DNA from: Candidatus Epulonipiscium viviparus
Lineage (GTDB): Bacteria; Bacillota; Clostridia; Lachnospirales; Cellulosilyticaceae
Direction: 5' to 3'
Length of the DNA stretch: 64,000 nt
NCBI RefSeq assembly: GCF_030708075.1
Contig: NZ_CP117982.1
Coordinates: forward strand, 186,001-250,000
Shown here: positions 43,178 through 53,215 of the stretch, piece after piece
How positions within the stretch are numbered: position 1 is the first letter of the stretch
Layout: every line of letters begins with the position of its first letter
Notes under the pieces: model-generated
The model's database searches: none
Told to the model about the DNA's origin: nothing
What the model saw: the letters and a program-made list of their open reading frames with translations, nothing else
Position numbers and translations under genes: made by a program

Positions 43178-45406
43178 ATGAGTAAAAAGTTAATAATAGC
43201 ATTGGCGTTGGCGATGAGCTTCGGTGTCTCTGCCGCAGAAATTGGGTATGACGGATCTCATATAACGGACAAAGAATCTAAGAGAGGATTTGCGCCTCAT
43301 GAAAACTACGATCTCGTTTATGCAGATGAATTTGATGGTGACGAACTCAATTTGGATGAATGGAAATATCGTACCGGCAAAAGATATCCTACTGGTAGCC
43401 AAAATTATCCTGAAAATGTTTCGCTAAAGGATGACAAACTAGTAATTGAATATGGCTACGAAGATAGGGTGGGCGATACAAACGAAGCAACACTCACGGG
43501 TGGTGGAGTCTTATCGAAAAAGCTATTCGGATATGGCTATTATGAAGCAAAAGCTAAGTTGTTTGGCGAAACCGGCGGGCTTCACTCTTCGTTTTGGATT
43601 TTTGGACAAAATGGAGACAACAAAACTCAGCCGAAAAATAACGGAATTTTGGAAATCGACTTTTATGAAGTTGACTCCGGAAAGCCTTATAAAGTAGGCA
43701 CCAATACGCATTTTAAAGTTGGAGAGCAAGTAACGATGGGTGGATATACTCAAGATGGTAAACCTGTTGTGCATCCTGAGATCGATACTTCTGCACAAGA
43801 ATTTGTTATGGGTGTCGAGTGGCTGCCTAATCAGATTAATTGGTATTTGGATGGGGAGTTGTTTAGAACTGTTAAAAATCCGTATCTCTATGGACCGCAA
43901 ATTATGTGGATTACTGCCCTTGCAAGTTATAATTTTGACAAGGAGATTATTGTCGACAAGTTGCCTGGTGAGAGTTATTGGGAATATTTTAGATTCTACA
44001 ATATAGATTTAGTCGGCGTTAATATGCTCGCAAACCCTAGCTTTGAATACAATGATCAGTCTGATTTTAAGCCAGAGCATAAGAAGGATAAGAAATTTCC
44101 GGTGGGTTGGTATACCAAGGGCAAAGATATGGCTACTGCGATAAACGTTACTATGACCAACGAAAGCTATGAGGGAGAATCCATTTTACGACACGGCGCA
44201 GAAAAAGATTATGAAGTTACAACGTATATTCACGTACCGTTTTTACCGAATGAAACTTTCACGTTTACGGCCATGGTGAGAAATCCCGATGGCGGAAATC
44301 ACACTCTTACTGCAAGTGGCGAAGGCATGGCAGAGACCAGTGTTGCTATCCCTAAAACAGCTCCCGGCGTTTGGCAAGAGGTAAAACTCGAAAATATTAA
44401 AGTTGAAAAAGGTGAGGCGGTCGTTGGAATTACTTCTTCGGCAGCGGCGGGGCAATACCTCGATATCGATAGCGTATCGCTCGTACAAGTGACTGGTAAG
44501 CCAAATCACACATCATTTGAACCGTTTGATATGCCAACGGCGGAGATTGCGTTAACCGATGTTGTTGTTAGCGCAAGTTTAACGGATGATAGATACAAAG
44601 AAGTTGGTGGCAAGTTTGGCAGTAGTGGACTTCCAGGTTATGGAAAAACTAGAACTCGTTGGGCAGCAGCAGCAGATGGGCTTTATGCTACATGGTCACC
44701 GCAGCTAGATGGCCCCGGGGTATATGACATCGAGCTATTTAATGTATCTCATGAGTCCAGATCAGAAAATACTACTGTCGAAGTTGTTCATGCAGATGGG
44801 GTAACTAAAATACCTCTAAATCAGAAAACCACTCAGGGAATTGTGGAGCTCGGACAATTTAAGTTAGATGAAAACAGCTATGTAAAAGTTTCTGGTGCAG
44901 CTGGATCGGGAAATCTATCTTTTGATACCGTAATTTTTAAAGAAGAGGGCAACGAAAAACTTAAGGCAGCGCTTCAAGACGGCGTCGTGTTGCAAGTCGA
45001 TCATAATGAGGGGCTAATAAATGGTAATTATACAAAGCTAGACAGTGCAAATTCAAATGTTCGTCTAAAATTGATTGATGGAGTCTATTATGTTCCTATC
45101 GAGTTTATGGCAAGAAACTTTGGTGGCGGCGATGTAACAGACGAAGGGCAAGAATTAACTATTTTCTATCAAGATGAAATTATGCGATACACTCAAGGAA
45201 GCGATGTTGCAAAGCTGGGGTCCGAAACTTTACAAATGGATGCCAAATGCTTTGTAGAAAAAGGGGTATGGTATGCTCCAGCTACTGCAATGGCGGAGGC
45301 TTTCGATGCTACTGCTGTCGAGGTAGATGGCAAATATTTCATCCTTTCTAAAAAAGAAGTGCCTGATATTGAGAATATGGCAGATAGATTAGCGCCGTTG
45401 TTCTAA
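43178..45406 (+). CDS. Secreted modular GH16 enzyme with stalk domain, copy 2
   Basis: A 742-aa paralogue of the preceding gene with the same five parts. Catalytic E159-I-D161-F-Y-E164. I start at ATG 43178, which has AGGAGG 9 nt upstream and gives a signal peptide matching copy 1; the frame from 43154 adds eight residues before the ribosome site. The catalytic domains differ at many positions, but the carbohydrate-binding-like domain is almost identical in DNA between the copies, suggesting gene conversion. It is in the same transcript as copy 1, 27 nt apart. Confidence 0.88.
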   Translation: MSKKLIIALALAMSFGVSAAEIGYDGSHITDKESKRGFAPHENYDLVYADEFDGDELNLDEWKYRTGKRYPTGSQNYPENVSLKDDKLVIEYGYEDRVGDTNEATLTGGGVLSKKLFGYGYYEAKAKLFGETGGLHSSFWIFGQNGDNKTQPKNNGILEIDFYEVDSGKPYKVGTNTHFKVGEQVTMGGYTQDGKPVVHPEIDTSAQEFVMGVEWLPNQINWYLDGELFRTVKNPYLYGPQIMWITALASYNFDKEIIVDKLPGESYWEYFRFYNIDLVGVNMLANPSFEYNDQSDFKPEHKKDKKFPVGWYTKGKDMATAINVTMTNESYEGESILRHGAEKDYEVTTYIHVPFLPNETFTFTAMVRNPDGGNHTLTASGEGMAETSVAIPKTAPGVWQEVKLENIKVEKGEAVVGITSSAAAGQYLDIDSVSLVQVTGKPNHTSFEPFDMPTAEIALTDVVVSASLTDDRYKEVGGKFGSSGLPGYGKTRTRWAAAADGLYATWSPQLDGPGVYDIELFNVSHESRSENTTVEVVHADGVTKIPLNQKTTQGIVELGQFKLDENSYVKVSGAAGSGNLSFDTVIFKEEGNEKLKAALQDGVVLQVDHNEGLINGNYTKLDSANSNVRLKLIDGVYYVPIEFMARNFGGGDVTDEGQELTIFYQDEIMRYTQGSDVAKLGSETLQMDAKCFVEKGVWYAPATAMAEAFDATAVEVDGKYFILSKKEVPDIENMADRLAPLF

Positions 45407-45414
45407 TTTTTTGA

Positions 45415-45444
45415 GGGAAGATTTTGTTACCTTTTAATCTTCCT
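45415..45444 (+). terminator. Weak terminator after the GH16 pair
   Basis: An 8-bp stem GGAAGATT/AATCTTCC (45416-45423 with 45436-45443) with a 12-nt loop; no long T run follows. Confidence 0.45.
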
Positions 45445-45460
45445 AATACATTTTGATGCC

Positions 45461-45489
45461 TTGACGTATTGAAATATACATAGTAAAGT
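45461..45489 (+). promoter_or_regulatory. Promoter of the DegV-family gene
   Basis: TTGACG (45461-45466), 17 nt, TAAAGT (45484-45489). Confidence 0.6.
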
Positions 45490-45527
45490 AAATTGATTTC
45501 AAAAAATACATGGACGGAGTGAAGTTT

Positions 45528-46382
45528 GTGAATAATATAAAGATTATAACTGACGCAGCTTGTGATTTTCCCAAAGAGCTAATCGATAAGTATGACGTAG
45601 ATGTGGTAGGAATGACATTGGAATTTGAAGGGAAAGACTATGTTTATGGAGAAAAAGACAGTGAATGTATTAGCGCAAAAGACTTTTTTGCCCAAGTTGC
45701 TAAAGTATCTTATTTGCCAAAGACCGCGTCTCCTTCACCAGACAGGATTATCCAGAAATACAAAACAGATGAAGATGTAATTATAATAACTCTTGCTGGA
45801 AAATTATCTGCAATATACGGTACTGCTAATATGGCCAAAAATATGTATGAAGAAGATAAATCTCATACAAATAAAATATATGTTATTGATTCAACCACTG
45901 GAAGCGCCGGGTGTTCTCAGTTGGTCAAATTAGCTTGCGAACTCCGTGAACATGGGAAATCTGCAGCAGAAATTGTAGAAATTGTAGAGGCCAACAGAGA
46001 TAATGTTTCTTGCTATGGCATTCTTGAAACTTTGGATAACGCTATAAAAGGCGGTCGCGTTAAGCCTATTGTAGGAAAAGTAGCCGATATTTTAAATATC
46101 AAAGCAATAGTAAAAGTAGGAGAGAGCGCTGTCGTACCCGTAGACAAATCCCGAGGTGAAAATAAAGCTCTAGAGAAAGTGCTAAACAAAGTAGATCATG
46201 GTATTGAGAATAAGGAAACGAAAGATGCGATTATCTGCCATGCAAATGCACCAGAAAGAGCTGCTAAAATGAAGGAACTACTTAAAGAAAAAGGTTATCG
46301 CAAAATTTACGTCGATGAAATGGGCCCCGTTATGGGAACTTATACTGGCGAAGGCGCAATTATTGTTGCAATTATAAAATAA
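45528..46382 (+). CDS. DegV family fatty-acid-binding protein
   Basis: A 284-aa DegV/FakB-like protein that binds one fatty acid for phosphorylation by a FakA-type kinase; no fakA is in the window. The family start (KIITDAACDFP), the PKTASPSPDRI segment and the ETLDNAIKGGRVKP segment are clear. I start at GTG 45528 (MNNIKII), 9 nt after GGAG; the ATG at 45510 has no ribosome site and adds six residues. It stands alone between GH16 genes and the giant LRR gene and ends in a convergent terminator. Confidence 0.9.
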   Translation: MNNIKIITDAACDFPKELIDKYDVDVVGMTLEFEGKDYVYGEKDSECISAKDFFAQVAKVSYLPKTASPSPDRIIQKYKTDEDVIIITLAGKLSAIYGTANMAKNMYEEDKSHTNKIYVIDSTTGSAGCSQLVKLACELREHGKSAAEIVEIVEANRDNVSCYGILETLDNAIKGGRVKPIVGKVADILNIKAIVKVGESAVVPVDKSRGENKALEKVLNKVDHGIENKETKDAIICHANAPERAAKMKELLKEKGYRKIYVDEMGPVMGTYTGEGAIIVAIIK

Positions 46383-46388
46383 AAATTA

Positions 46389-46423
46389 TCCCCCAATAAT
46401 TAATAAAAGGGGGACATTTTTTT
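46389..46423 (+). terminator. Terminator between converging DegV and giant LRR genes
   Basis: A TCCCCC/GGGGGA stem (46389-46394 with 46409-46414) with a 14-nt loop, then CATTTTTTT on the plus strand. Confidence 0.7.
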
Positions 46424-49403
46424 ATGCCAACATGGCCGGTTGTACTAGATCATAATTCGTATTGCGGTTTACCAGATTCACTCGATCTGGCAACGCCACT
46501 TCAAACGATTCCCATTGAGACTTAGTGCCCGCGTAATAGATTGTCTCTAATTCTAAACACCCTTCGAAAGCATCTGCTGCAATTGAAATTACACTCTCCG
46601 GTATTGATATTGTACGTATTTTAGTATTTGCAAATGCCCGTATGCCTATTTTTTCTATAGTATTGGATAGGCAAATTAGGGACAAGTTTACGCTACCATC
46701 AAATGCAAAGTCTCCAATTTCTACTAATCCATCTGGTAGAGCCACGAGTAATAAATTCGTATTTTCCAAGAAAGCCGATGCCCCAATAGTTTTAATGGCA
46801 ACATCGTTTATTATATCTGGCACAAATGCGGCAACTACAGAATCTTCTGCATACATAATGATTTCCTGATCCACTTTTACTCCTCCGCCTTCGATCCCCA
46901 ACACGGTCGACCAGCTTAACTGATTGTATTCTATATCTACGTGATCTGGCAAAGCCACGGCAAATTGACTCCATTTAGACTCGTCTCCCGCATAATAGAT
47001 TTTCTCTAATGCAACGCAATTGTCAAACGCATCGCCAGCAATTGATACCAAACTTTCTGGAATCGAAATAGAATTTATATTAGTTCCAGCAAATGCTCGA
47101 GACTTAATAACTTCTATTGTTTTTGACAAGCTGATTATGGCCAAATTTTCGTTATCAGCAAAAGCCGCTTCGCCAATTTCTATTAATCCCTTCGGCAATG
47201 CCGCGATAAACAAATTTTTGTTTTTGGCGAATGCATAAGAACCAATACTCTTGACAGACACATCGCCTATGGATGTAGGCAAAAACGCTACCACCGCCGA
47301 GTCTTCCACAGACAAAATTGTTCCTTCGCTAAATTCGACGCGGCCCCCTTCAATGCCCAGCACTTCTAGCCAATCTGCTTTGTTGTATTTTAAAGCGATC
47401 TCCGCGGGGAATGTCATTTCTAATTTTGTCCATTGATATCGATTCCCATCATAGTATACTGTATGTAATGATGCACATCGCTCGAAGGCATTTTCGGAAA
47501 GGCAGGTTACGCTTTCTGGAATCAGGATTGATTTGATGCTAGTGCCCGCAAAGGCATAATCGCCAATTTTTGCCAATTTACTTGACAATGTCACAATGGC
47601 TAAATTTTTATTTTCAGCAAAAGTGTGGGCCGCTATAGATGTAATCGGTACCCCAATTATATGCTCTGGGAAATTGGCTGCGACTATCGAATCTTCCGCA
47701 GCTAATAGCTCTCCGCTGGTCTCATCGAAAAATACTTTTCCACCATCTATTCCCGAAACGCTTTGCCAAATCTCTGGCGCAGTAGTATTGTAAATAATCT
47801 CTGCCTCAAGCTTTAGCCACGGCGCAGCATCTCCAGGATAATAAATTGCGCTAAGATTTGTACAGCCATAGAAAGCTGAATTATAAGAAGGTACCACAGA
47901 TAACGCAAAAATAAATGACGCAATATCGATTGATGCCAAATTACTACAATACGCAAAAGCCTGGCTTCCCAAATCAATGCCTGCAGGCAAAGACAGATGT
48001 CGTAAGTTATAGCAATTGTAAAATGCTTGGTGACCTATGGCTACCAATGAACTTGGAAAAGATACGCTCTCGAGAGCTACGCAATTTTGGAATGCATGAT
48101 CGGCAATGGCGCAAATGCCCTCCGATAAAACAGCGCGAATCAATTTACTAGCTCCAACAAAAGCATATGGCCCGATTGCTATAACTTCTACTCCATTGAT
48201 TTCGGCCGGAATAGTCACCGCGATCGCACTCGTGGATACTTCTAATACTGTTTGTGAAACCGAGTCAAAAAGCAATGCTCCATCAGAAATAGTCACCCAC
48301 TCCGCCTCCGGTGCTTCGATATCATCATATTCAGGCATAACAAGGCTTGTGCAGTTGTTAAAGGCATCGTAGCCAACGTTTAATAACTGTGCAGGTAACA
48401 ATAAATTAAATAATTTGTCGCAATTGTCAAAGGCATAATCTTCAATAATTTCGACAGAATTAGGAATGCTCGCATATTCTAATGATCTGCAATTTTGAAA
48501 TGCGCCCACCTCTATCGTATGAACGCCCTCTGGTATTCGCACCAATGTCAGCCGACTGCATCTTGAAAATGAATGTGAGGCGATAAATTCTACGACCACC
48601 CCATCTATACGCTCTGGAATTACCGCAACAGTGACCTCTTCATCTGCCTCCAATACTCCGCCTGTCAACCTTTCAAAAAGAAGTGGGGCATCCACCCCGT
48701 CCACCATTACCCATTCAGCATCCACATGTACCGATTCCGGAAAACTCTTGCTAGACATCGCGCACGCAATCAGCGTTGTATCCAGCACGTCTTCATTGTT
48801 TTTGGAAATATCTGGTATATTAAAAAATCGAATTTCTTCGTCTTCACCAGATGAGGCAAAGGCGCTTTCGATTTCGACAGGTGCTTCAGAAGCGGCGGCT
48901 CGAGATCTTGCGATGGCAGTTTTAATATCTTGTACTGAATAAGTAGAAGCTTTTGCTGAGTTCGTATCAGCAAGGGCAGATTTTATAATTTTGGCAGAAT
49001 GAGCAACAGCATCAACGATGGCAACGGAATCTTTAACTGATCGAGCCACGACATTTGCGATGGCGGTTGAAGCATTCGCTGATTCGGCATCGTCAACAAC
49101 GGTAACCGACTCGTCAACCGGTCGAACTAAAGGATTAGTAGTAATATTTTGTATAAAGTGAGAATAAGCGGCAGCGGCAATTGAATCTTTTGAAGAATAG
49201 GAAGCGGCGATGGCGGCAGCGGCAGCTTTGATTTTTACCTCATTCGCATCGGAAGCCAAATCGCCAGCTGTTGCCACATTCGCATTGGAAGCCAAATCAC
49301 CAGCTGTTGCCACATTCGCATCGGAAGCCAAATCACCAGCTGTTGCCACATTCGCATCGGAAGCCAATTCGCCAGCTGTTGCCACATTCGCATTGGAAGC
49401 CAT
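46422..49403 (-). CDS. C-terminal part of the giant LRR protein: five BspA modules
   Basis: The open frame of 993 codons starts at an ATG that exists only because one base is missing in a repeat unit, so it is not a true gene start. From the N-terminus: a few A-S-D-A-N-V-A-T-A-G repeats, an Ala/Ser-rich helical stretch (about 50-200), then five modules of about 130 residues. Each begins W-x-x-V-x-G-I-x-G-G-x-V, contains EDSxVxAxxP, continues in BspA LRRs (IGxYAFAxNxNL, IPESVxSIAxDAF) and ends YYAGxxxxW. BspA repeats serve adhesion and protein binding. No wall anchor follows; the chain ends about 15 residues after the last module. Confidence 0.75.
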   Translation of the reverse strand: MASNANVATAGELASDANVATAGDLASDANVATAGDLASNANVATAGDLASDANEVKIKAAAAAIAASYSSKDSIAAAAYSHFIQNITTNPLVRPVDESVTVVDDAESANASTAIANVVARSVKDSVAIVDAVAHSAKIIKSALADTNSAKASTYSVQDIKTAIARSRAAASEAPVEIESAFASSGEDEEIRFFNIPDISKNNEDVLDTTLIACAMSSKSFPESVHVDAEWVMVDGVDAPLLFERLTGGVLEADEEVTVAVIPERIDGVVVEFIASHSFSRCSRLTLVRIPEGVHTIEVGAFQNCRSLEYASIPNSVEIIEDYAFDNCDKLFNLLLPAQLLNVGYDAFNNCTSLVMPEYDDIEAPEAEWVTISDGALLFDSVSQTVLEVSTSAIAVTIPAEINGVEVIAIGPYAFVGASKLIRAVLSEGICAIADHAFQNCVALESVSFPSSLVAIGHQAFYNCYNLRHLSLPAGIDLGSQAFAYCSNLASIDIASFIFALSVVPSYNSAFYGCTNLSAIYYPGDAAPWLKLEAEIIYNTTAPEIWQSVSGIDGGKVFFDETSGELLAAEDSIVAANFPEHIIGVPITSIAAHTFAENKNLAIVTLSSKLAKIGDYAFAGTSIKSILIPESVTCLSENAFERCASLHTVYYDGNRYQWTKLEMTFPAEIALKYNKADWLEVLGIEGGRVEFSEGTILSVEDSAVVAFLPTSIGDVSVKSIGSYAFAKNKNLFIAALPKGLIEIGEAAFADNENLAIISLSKTIEVIKSRAFAGTNINSISIPESLVSIAGDAFDNCVALEKIYYAGDESKWSQFAVALPDHVDIEYNQLSWSTVLGIEGGGVKVDQEIIMYAEDSVVAAFVPDIINDVAIKTIGASAFLENTNLLLVALPDGLVEIGDFAFDGSVNLSLICLSNTIEKIGIRAFANTKIRTISIPESVISIAADAFEGCLELETIYYAGTKSQWESFEVALPDRVNLVNRNTNYDLVQPAMLA

Positions 49404-50404
49404 TCGCCAGCTGTTGCCACATTCGCATCGGAAGCCAAATCACCAGCTGTTGCCACATTCGCATCGGAAGCCAATTCGCCAGCTGTTGCCACATTCGCAT
49501 CGGAAGCCAATTCGCCAGCTGTTGCCGCATTCGCATTGGAAGCCAATTCGCCAGCTGTTGCCGCATTAGCAGGAAGCCAATTCGCCAGCTGTTGCCACAT
49601 TCGCATCGGAAGCCAATTCGCAGCTGTTGCCACATTCGCATCGGAAGTCAATTCGCCAGCTGTTGCCTCATTCGCATCGGAAGCCAATTCGCTAGCTGTT
49701 GCCACATTCGCATCGGAAGTCAATTCGCCAGCTGTTGCCTCATTCGCATCGGAAGCCAATTCTCCAGCTGTTGCCGCATTCGCATTGGAAGCCAATTTGC
49801 CAGCTGTTGCCGCATTAGCATCGGAAGCCAATTCGCTAGCTGTTGCCACATTCGCATCGGAAGTCAATTCGCCAGCTGTTGCCTCATTCGCATCGGAAGC
49901 CAATTCTCCAGCTGTTGCCGCATTCGCATTGGAAGCCAATTTGCCAGCTGTTGCCGCATTAGCATCGGAAGCCAATTCGCTAGCTGTTGCCACATTCGCA
50001 TCGGAAGTCAATTCGCCAGCTGTTGCCTCATTCGCATCGGAAGCCAATTCTCCAGCTGTTGCCGCATTCGCATTGGAAGCCAATTTGCCAGCTGTTGCCG
50101 CATTAGCATCGGAAGCCAATTCGCTAGCTGTTGCCACATTCGCATCGGAAGTCAATTCGCCAGCTGTTGCCTCATTCGCATCGGAAGCCAATTCTCCAGC
50201 TGTTGCCGCATTCGCATTGGAAGCCAATTTGCCAGCTGTTGCCGCATTAGCATCGGAAGCCAAATCACTAGCTGTTGCCACATTCGCATCGGAAGCCAAT
50301 TCCCCAGCTGTTGCCACATTCGCATTGGAAGCCAAATCACCAGCTGTTGCTGCATAGAATAGAAGTCGCCAAATCACAGCTGTTGCAAATTCGATCGAAG
50401 CCAA
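49235..50404 (-). CDS. Fragment of the giant LRR protein: A-S-D-A-N-V-A-T-A-G repeats
   Basis: An open frame of 389 codons made almost wholly of 12-residue repeats. The first roughly 15 residues (MASIEFATAV) come from non-repeat DNA and have no ribosome site. Near the end the frame slips into the alternative reading (W-L-P-M-R-M-W-Q-Q-L) at indels around 49570-49620. It is a piece of the broken gene, not an independent one. Confidence 0.45.
   Translation of the reverse strand: MASIEFATAVIWRLLFYAATAGDLASNANVATAGELASDANVATASDLASDANAATAGKLASNANAATAGELASDANEATAGELTSDANVATASELASDANAATAGKLASNANAATAGELASDANEATAGELTSDANVATASELASDANAATAGKLASNANAATAGELASDANEATAGELTSDANVATASELASDANAATAGKLASNANAATAGELASDANEATAGELTSDANVATASELASDANEATAGELTSDANVATAANWLPMRMWQQLANWLPANAATAGELASNANAATAGELASDANVATAGELASDANVATAGDLASDANVATAGEWLPMRMWQQLANWLPMRMWQQLVIWLPMRMWQQLVIWLPMRMWQQLAIWLPMRMR
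49243..50353 (-). repeat. 36-bp tandem repeat array A (about 31 units)
   Basis: The plus-strand unit CATTCGCATCGGAAGCCAAT plus TCGCCAGCTGTTGCCA is 36 bp and codes 12 residues (A-S-D-A-N-V-A-T-A-G-E-L) on the minus strand. Variants differ at a few positions. Units at 49400, 49570 and 49617 have lost one to three bases and break the frame. Confidence 0.9.
49660..50280 (-). repeat. 144-bp higher-order repeat inside array A
   Basis: Four 36-bp variants repeat as a block. The marker GCTAGCTG occurs at 49691, 49835, 49979 and 50123, and as CACTAGCTG at 50267, each step exactly 144 nt. The block codes 48 residues. Confidence 0.85.
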
Positions 50405-50571
50405 GTTCGCAGTGTTGCACTTCGCATTGTTGAAAAATCACCAGCTGTTGTCACATTCGCATCGGAAGCCAATTCTCCAGCTGTTGCCGCATTCGTATCG
50501 GAAGCCGATTCACTAGCTTTAGCTAAAGATGCATCAGGGACATTTGTAGTCGCTAAGTTAGCATTTGCCAT
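50374..50571 (-). CDS. Fragment linking repeat arrays A and B
   Basis: Minus-strand frame (about 65 codons) starting MANANLATTNVPDASLAKAS and entering A-S-D-A-N-V-T-T-A-G units, then shifting out of phase near 50430. Just upstream the same frame reads S-Y-S-A-K-A-I-K-A-A, a helical punctuation motif also found at 51945 and 48930. It is a piece of the giant gene. Confidence 0.4.
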   Translation of the reverse strand: MANANLATTNVPDASLAKASESASDTNAATAGELASDANVTTAGDFSTMRSATLRTWLRSNLQQL

Positions 50572-50635
50572 GGCAGCTTTGATAGCCTTTGCTGAATATG
50601 ATTTTACGGAACGACCATTTATCTACATTCGGTCA

Positions 50636-53215
50636 GAAGTCGATTTATTAGTTTTGGCCGCAGTCGGATCGGAAGTCGAATTATTAGCTTTGGCTGAAGG
50701 AGCATCAGAAGCCGAGAAGCCGATTTATTAGCTTTGGTTGAAGCAGCATCGGAAGCCGATTTATTAGCTTTGGCTGAAGCATCATCGGAAGTCGATTTAT
50801 TAGTTTTGGCTGAAGCATCATCGGAAGTCGATTTATTAGTTTTGGCTGAAGCATCATCGGAAGTCGATTTATTAGTTTTGGCTGAAGCATCATCGGAAGT
50901 CGATTTATTAGTTTTGGCCGCAGTCGAATCGGTAGCAGAATTATTAGCTTTGACTGAAGCATCATCGGAAGTCGATTTATTAGCTTTGGTTGAAGCATCA
51001 TCGGAAGTCGATTTATTAGCTTTGGTTGAAGCATCATCGGAAGTCGATTTATTAGCTTTGGTTGAAGCATCATCGGAAGTCGATTTATTAGCTTTGGTTG
51101 AAGCATCATCGGAAGTCGATTTATTAGCTTTGGTTGAAGCATCATCGGAAGTCGATTTATTAGCTTTGGTTGAAGCATCATCGGAAGTCGATTTATTAGC
51201 TTTGGTTGAAGCATCATCGGAAGTCGATTTATTAGCTTTGGTTGAAGCATCATCGGAAGTCGATTTATTAGCTTTGGTTGAAGCATCATCGGAAGTCGAT
51301 TTATTAGCTTTGGTTGAAGCATCATCGGAAGTCGATTTATTAGCTTTGGTTGAAGCATCATCGGAAGTCGATTTATTAGTTTTGGCCGCAGTCGGATCGG
51401 AAGCCGATTTATTAGTTTTGGCCGAAGACGCATCGGAAGCCGAATTATTAGCTTTGGCTATAGAAGCATCAGAAGCCGATTTACTAGCTTTGGCTGAAGG
51501 AGCATCAGAATCCGATTTATTAGCTTTGGTTGAAGCATCATCGGAAGTCGATTTATTAGCTTTGGTTGAAGCATCATCGGAAGTCGATTTATTAGCTTTG
51601 GTTGAAGCATCATCGGAAGTCGATTTATTAGCTTTGGTTGAAGCATCATCGGAAGTCGATTTATTAGCTTTGGTTGAAGCATCATCGGAAGTCGATTTAT
51701 TAGCTTTGGTTGAAGCATCATCGGAAGTCGATTTATTAGCTTTGGTTGAAGCATCATCGGAAGTCGATTTATTAGCTTTGGTTGAAGCATCATCGGAAGT
51801 CGATTTATTAGCTTTGGTTGAAGCATCATCGGAAGTCGATTTATTAGTTTTGGCTGTAGGCGCATCGGTAGCAGATTTATTAGCTTTGGCTGAAGGCGCA
51901 CCAGTAGCCGATTTATTGGCATTTGCCGCATTTGCTATGGCCGCTTTGATATCCTGTGTTGAATATGATTTTATTGAAGTTGTCGCTGTCGGATCGGAAG
52001 CCGAATTATTAGCTTTGGCCGCAGTCGAATCGGAAGCCGATTTATTAGCTTTGGTTGAAGCATCATCGGAAGTCGATTTATTAGCTTTGGTTGAAGCATC
52101 ATCGGAAGTCGATTTATTAGCTTTGGTTGAAGCATCATCGGAAGTCGATTTATTAGTTTTGGCTGTAGGAGCATCGGTAGCCGATTTATTAGTTTTGGTT
52201 GAAGACGCATCAGAAGCAGATTTATTAGCTTTGGCTATAGGAGCATCGGAAGCCGAATTATTAGTTTTGGCTATAGGCGCATCGGAAGCAGAATTATTAG
52301 CTTTGGCCGCAGTCGAATCAAGAGGCCGATTTATTAGCTTTGGCTATAGGCGCAGCGGAAGCCGATTTATTAGCTTTGAAGAGCATCGGAAGCGATTTAT
52401 TAGTTTTGGCGAAGAGCATCGGAAGCCGAATTATTAGTTTGGCCGCAGTCGATCGGAAGCCGAATTATTAGTTTTGGCTGAAGCATCATCGGAAGCCGAA
52501 TTATTAGTTTGGGCCGCAGTCGAATCGGAAGCCGAATTATTAGCTTTGGCTTGAAGCATCATCGGAAGCCGATTTATTAGCTTTGGCTGAAGACGCATCG
52601 GAAGCCGATTTATTAGCTTTGGCTAAGCATCATCGGAAGCCGATTTATTAGCTTTGGTTGAAGCATCATCGGAAGTCGATTTATTAGCTTTGGTTGAAGC
52701 ATCATCGGAAGTCGATTTATTAGCTTTGGTTGAAGCATCATCGGAAGTCGATTTATTAGTTTTGGCCGCAGTCATCGAAGCCGATTTATTAGCTTTGGCT
52801 GAAGCATCATCGGAAGCCGATTTATTAGCTTTGGCTGAAGCATCATCGGAAGCGATTTATTAGCTTTGGCTGAAGCATCATCGGAAGCCGATTTATTAGC
52901 TTTGGTTGAAGCATCGGAAGCCGATTTATTAGCTTTGGTGAAGACGCATCGGAAGTCGATTTATTAGCTTTGGCTGAAGCATCATCGGAAGCGAATTATT
53001 AGCTTTGACTGGAAGCATCGGAAGCCGATTTATTAGCTTTGGTTGAAGCATCATCGGAAGCCGATTTATTAGCTTTGGCTGAAGCATCATCGGAAGTCGA
53101 TTTATTAGCTTTGGCTTAGGAGCATCGGAAGCCGATTTATTAGCTTTGGCTATAGAATCGCCGATCATCGGAAGCGATTTATTAGTTTTGGCTGCAGTCG
53201 AATCGGTAGCAGAAT
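50636..53215 (-). repeat. 36-bp tandem repeat array B (about 70 units)
   Basis: The plus-strand unit TCATCGGAAGTCGATTTATT plus AGCTTTGGTTGAAGCA is 36 bp and codes T-K-A-N-K-S-T-S-D-D-A-S on the minus strand. Runs of many identical units lie at about 50965-51375 and 51525-51850. A non-repeat insert of about 70 bp (51925-51995) codes S-Y-S-T-Q-D-I-K-A-A-I-A-N. From 52320 to 53170 many units carry one- to three-base indels. The K-A-N-K frame has no start codon of its own. Confidence 0.9.

Noticed and set aside
50705-51433. Minus-strand frame of P-K-L-I-N-R-L-P-M-M-L-Q repeats as a gene
   Set aside because: It is the array read one base out of phase; the K-A-N-K-S-T-S-D-D phase matches the flanking coding parts.
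50734-52437. A 567-codon plus-strand open frame of L-L-A-L-V-E-A-S-S-E repeats
   Set aside because: It arises from the 36-bp period, which leaves several frames open. It has no ribosome site or promoter, while the minus strand joins flanking LRR blocks and has a promoter, ribosome site and signal peptide.
49243-53215. Regular 36-bp repeats as a possible CRISPR array
   Set aside because: The units are directly adjacent, with no unique spacers, the unit codes a consistent 12-residue peptide, and there are no cas genes.
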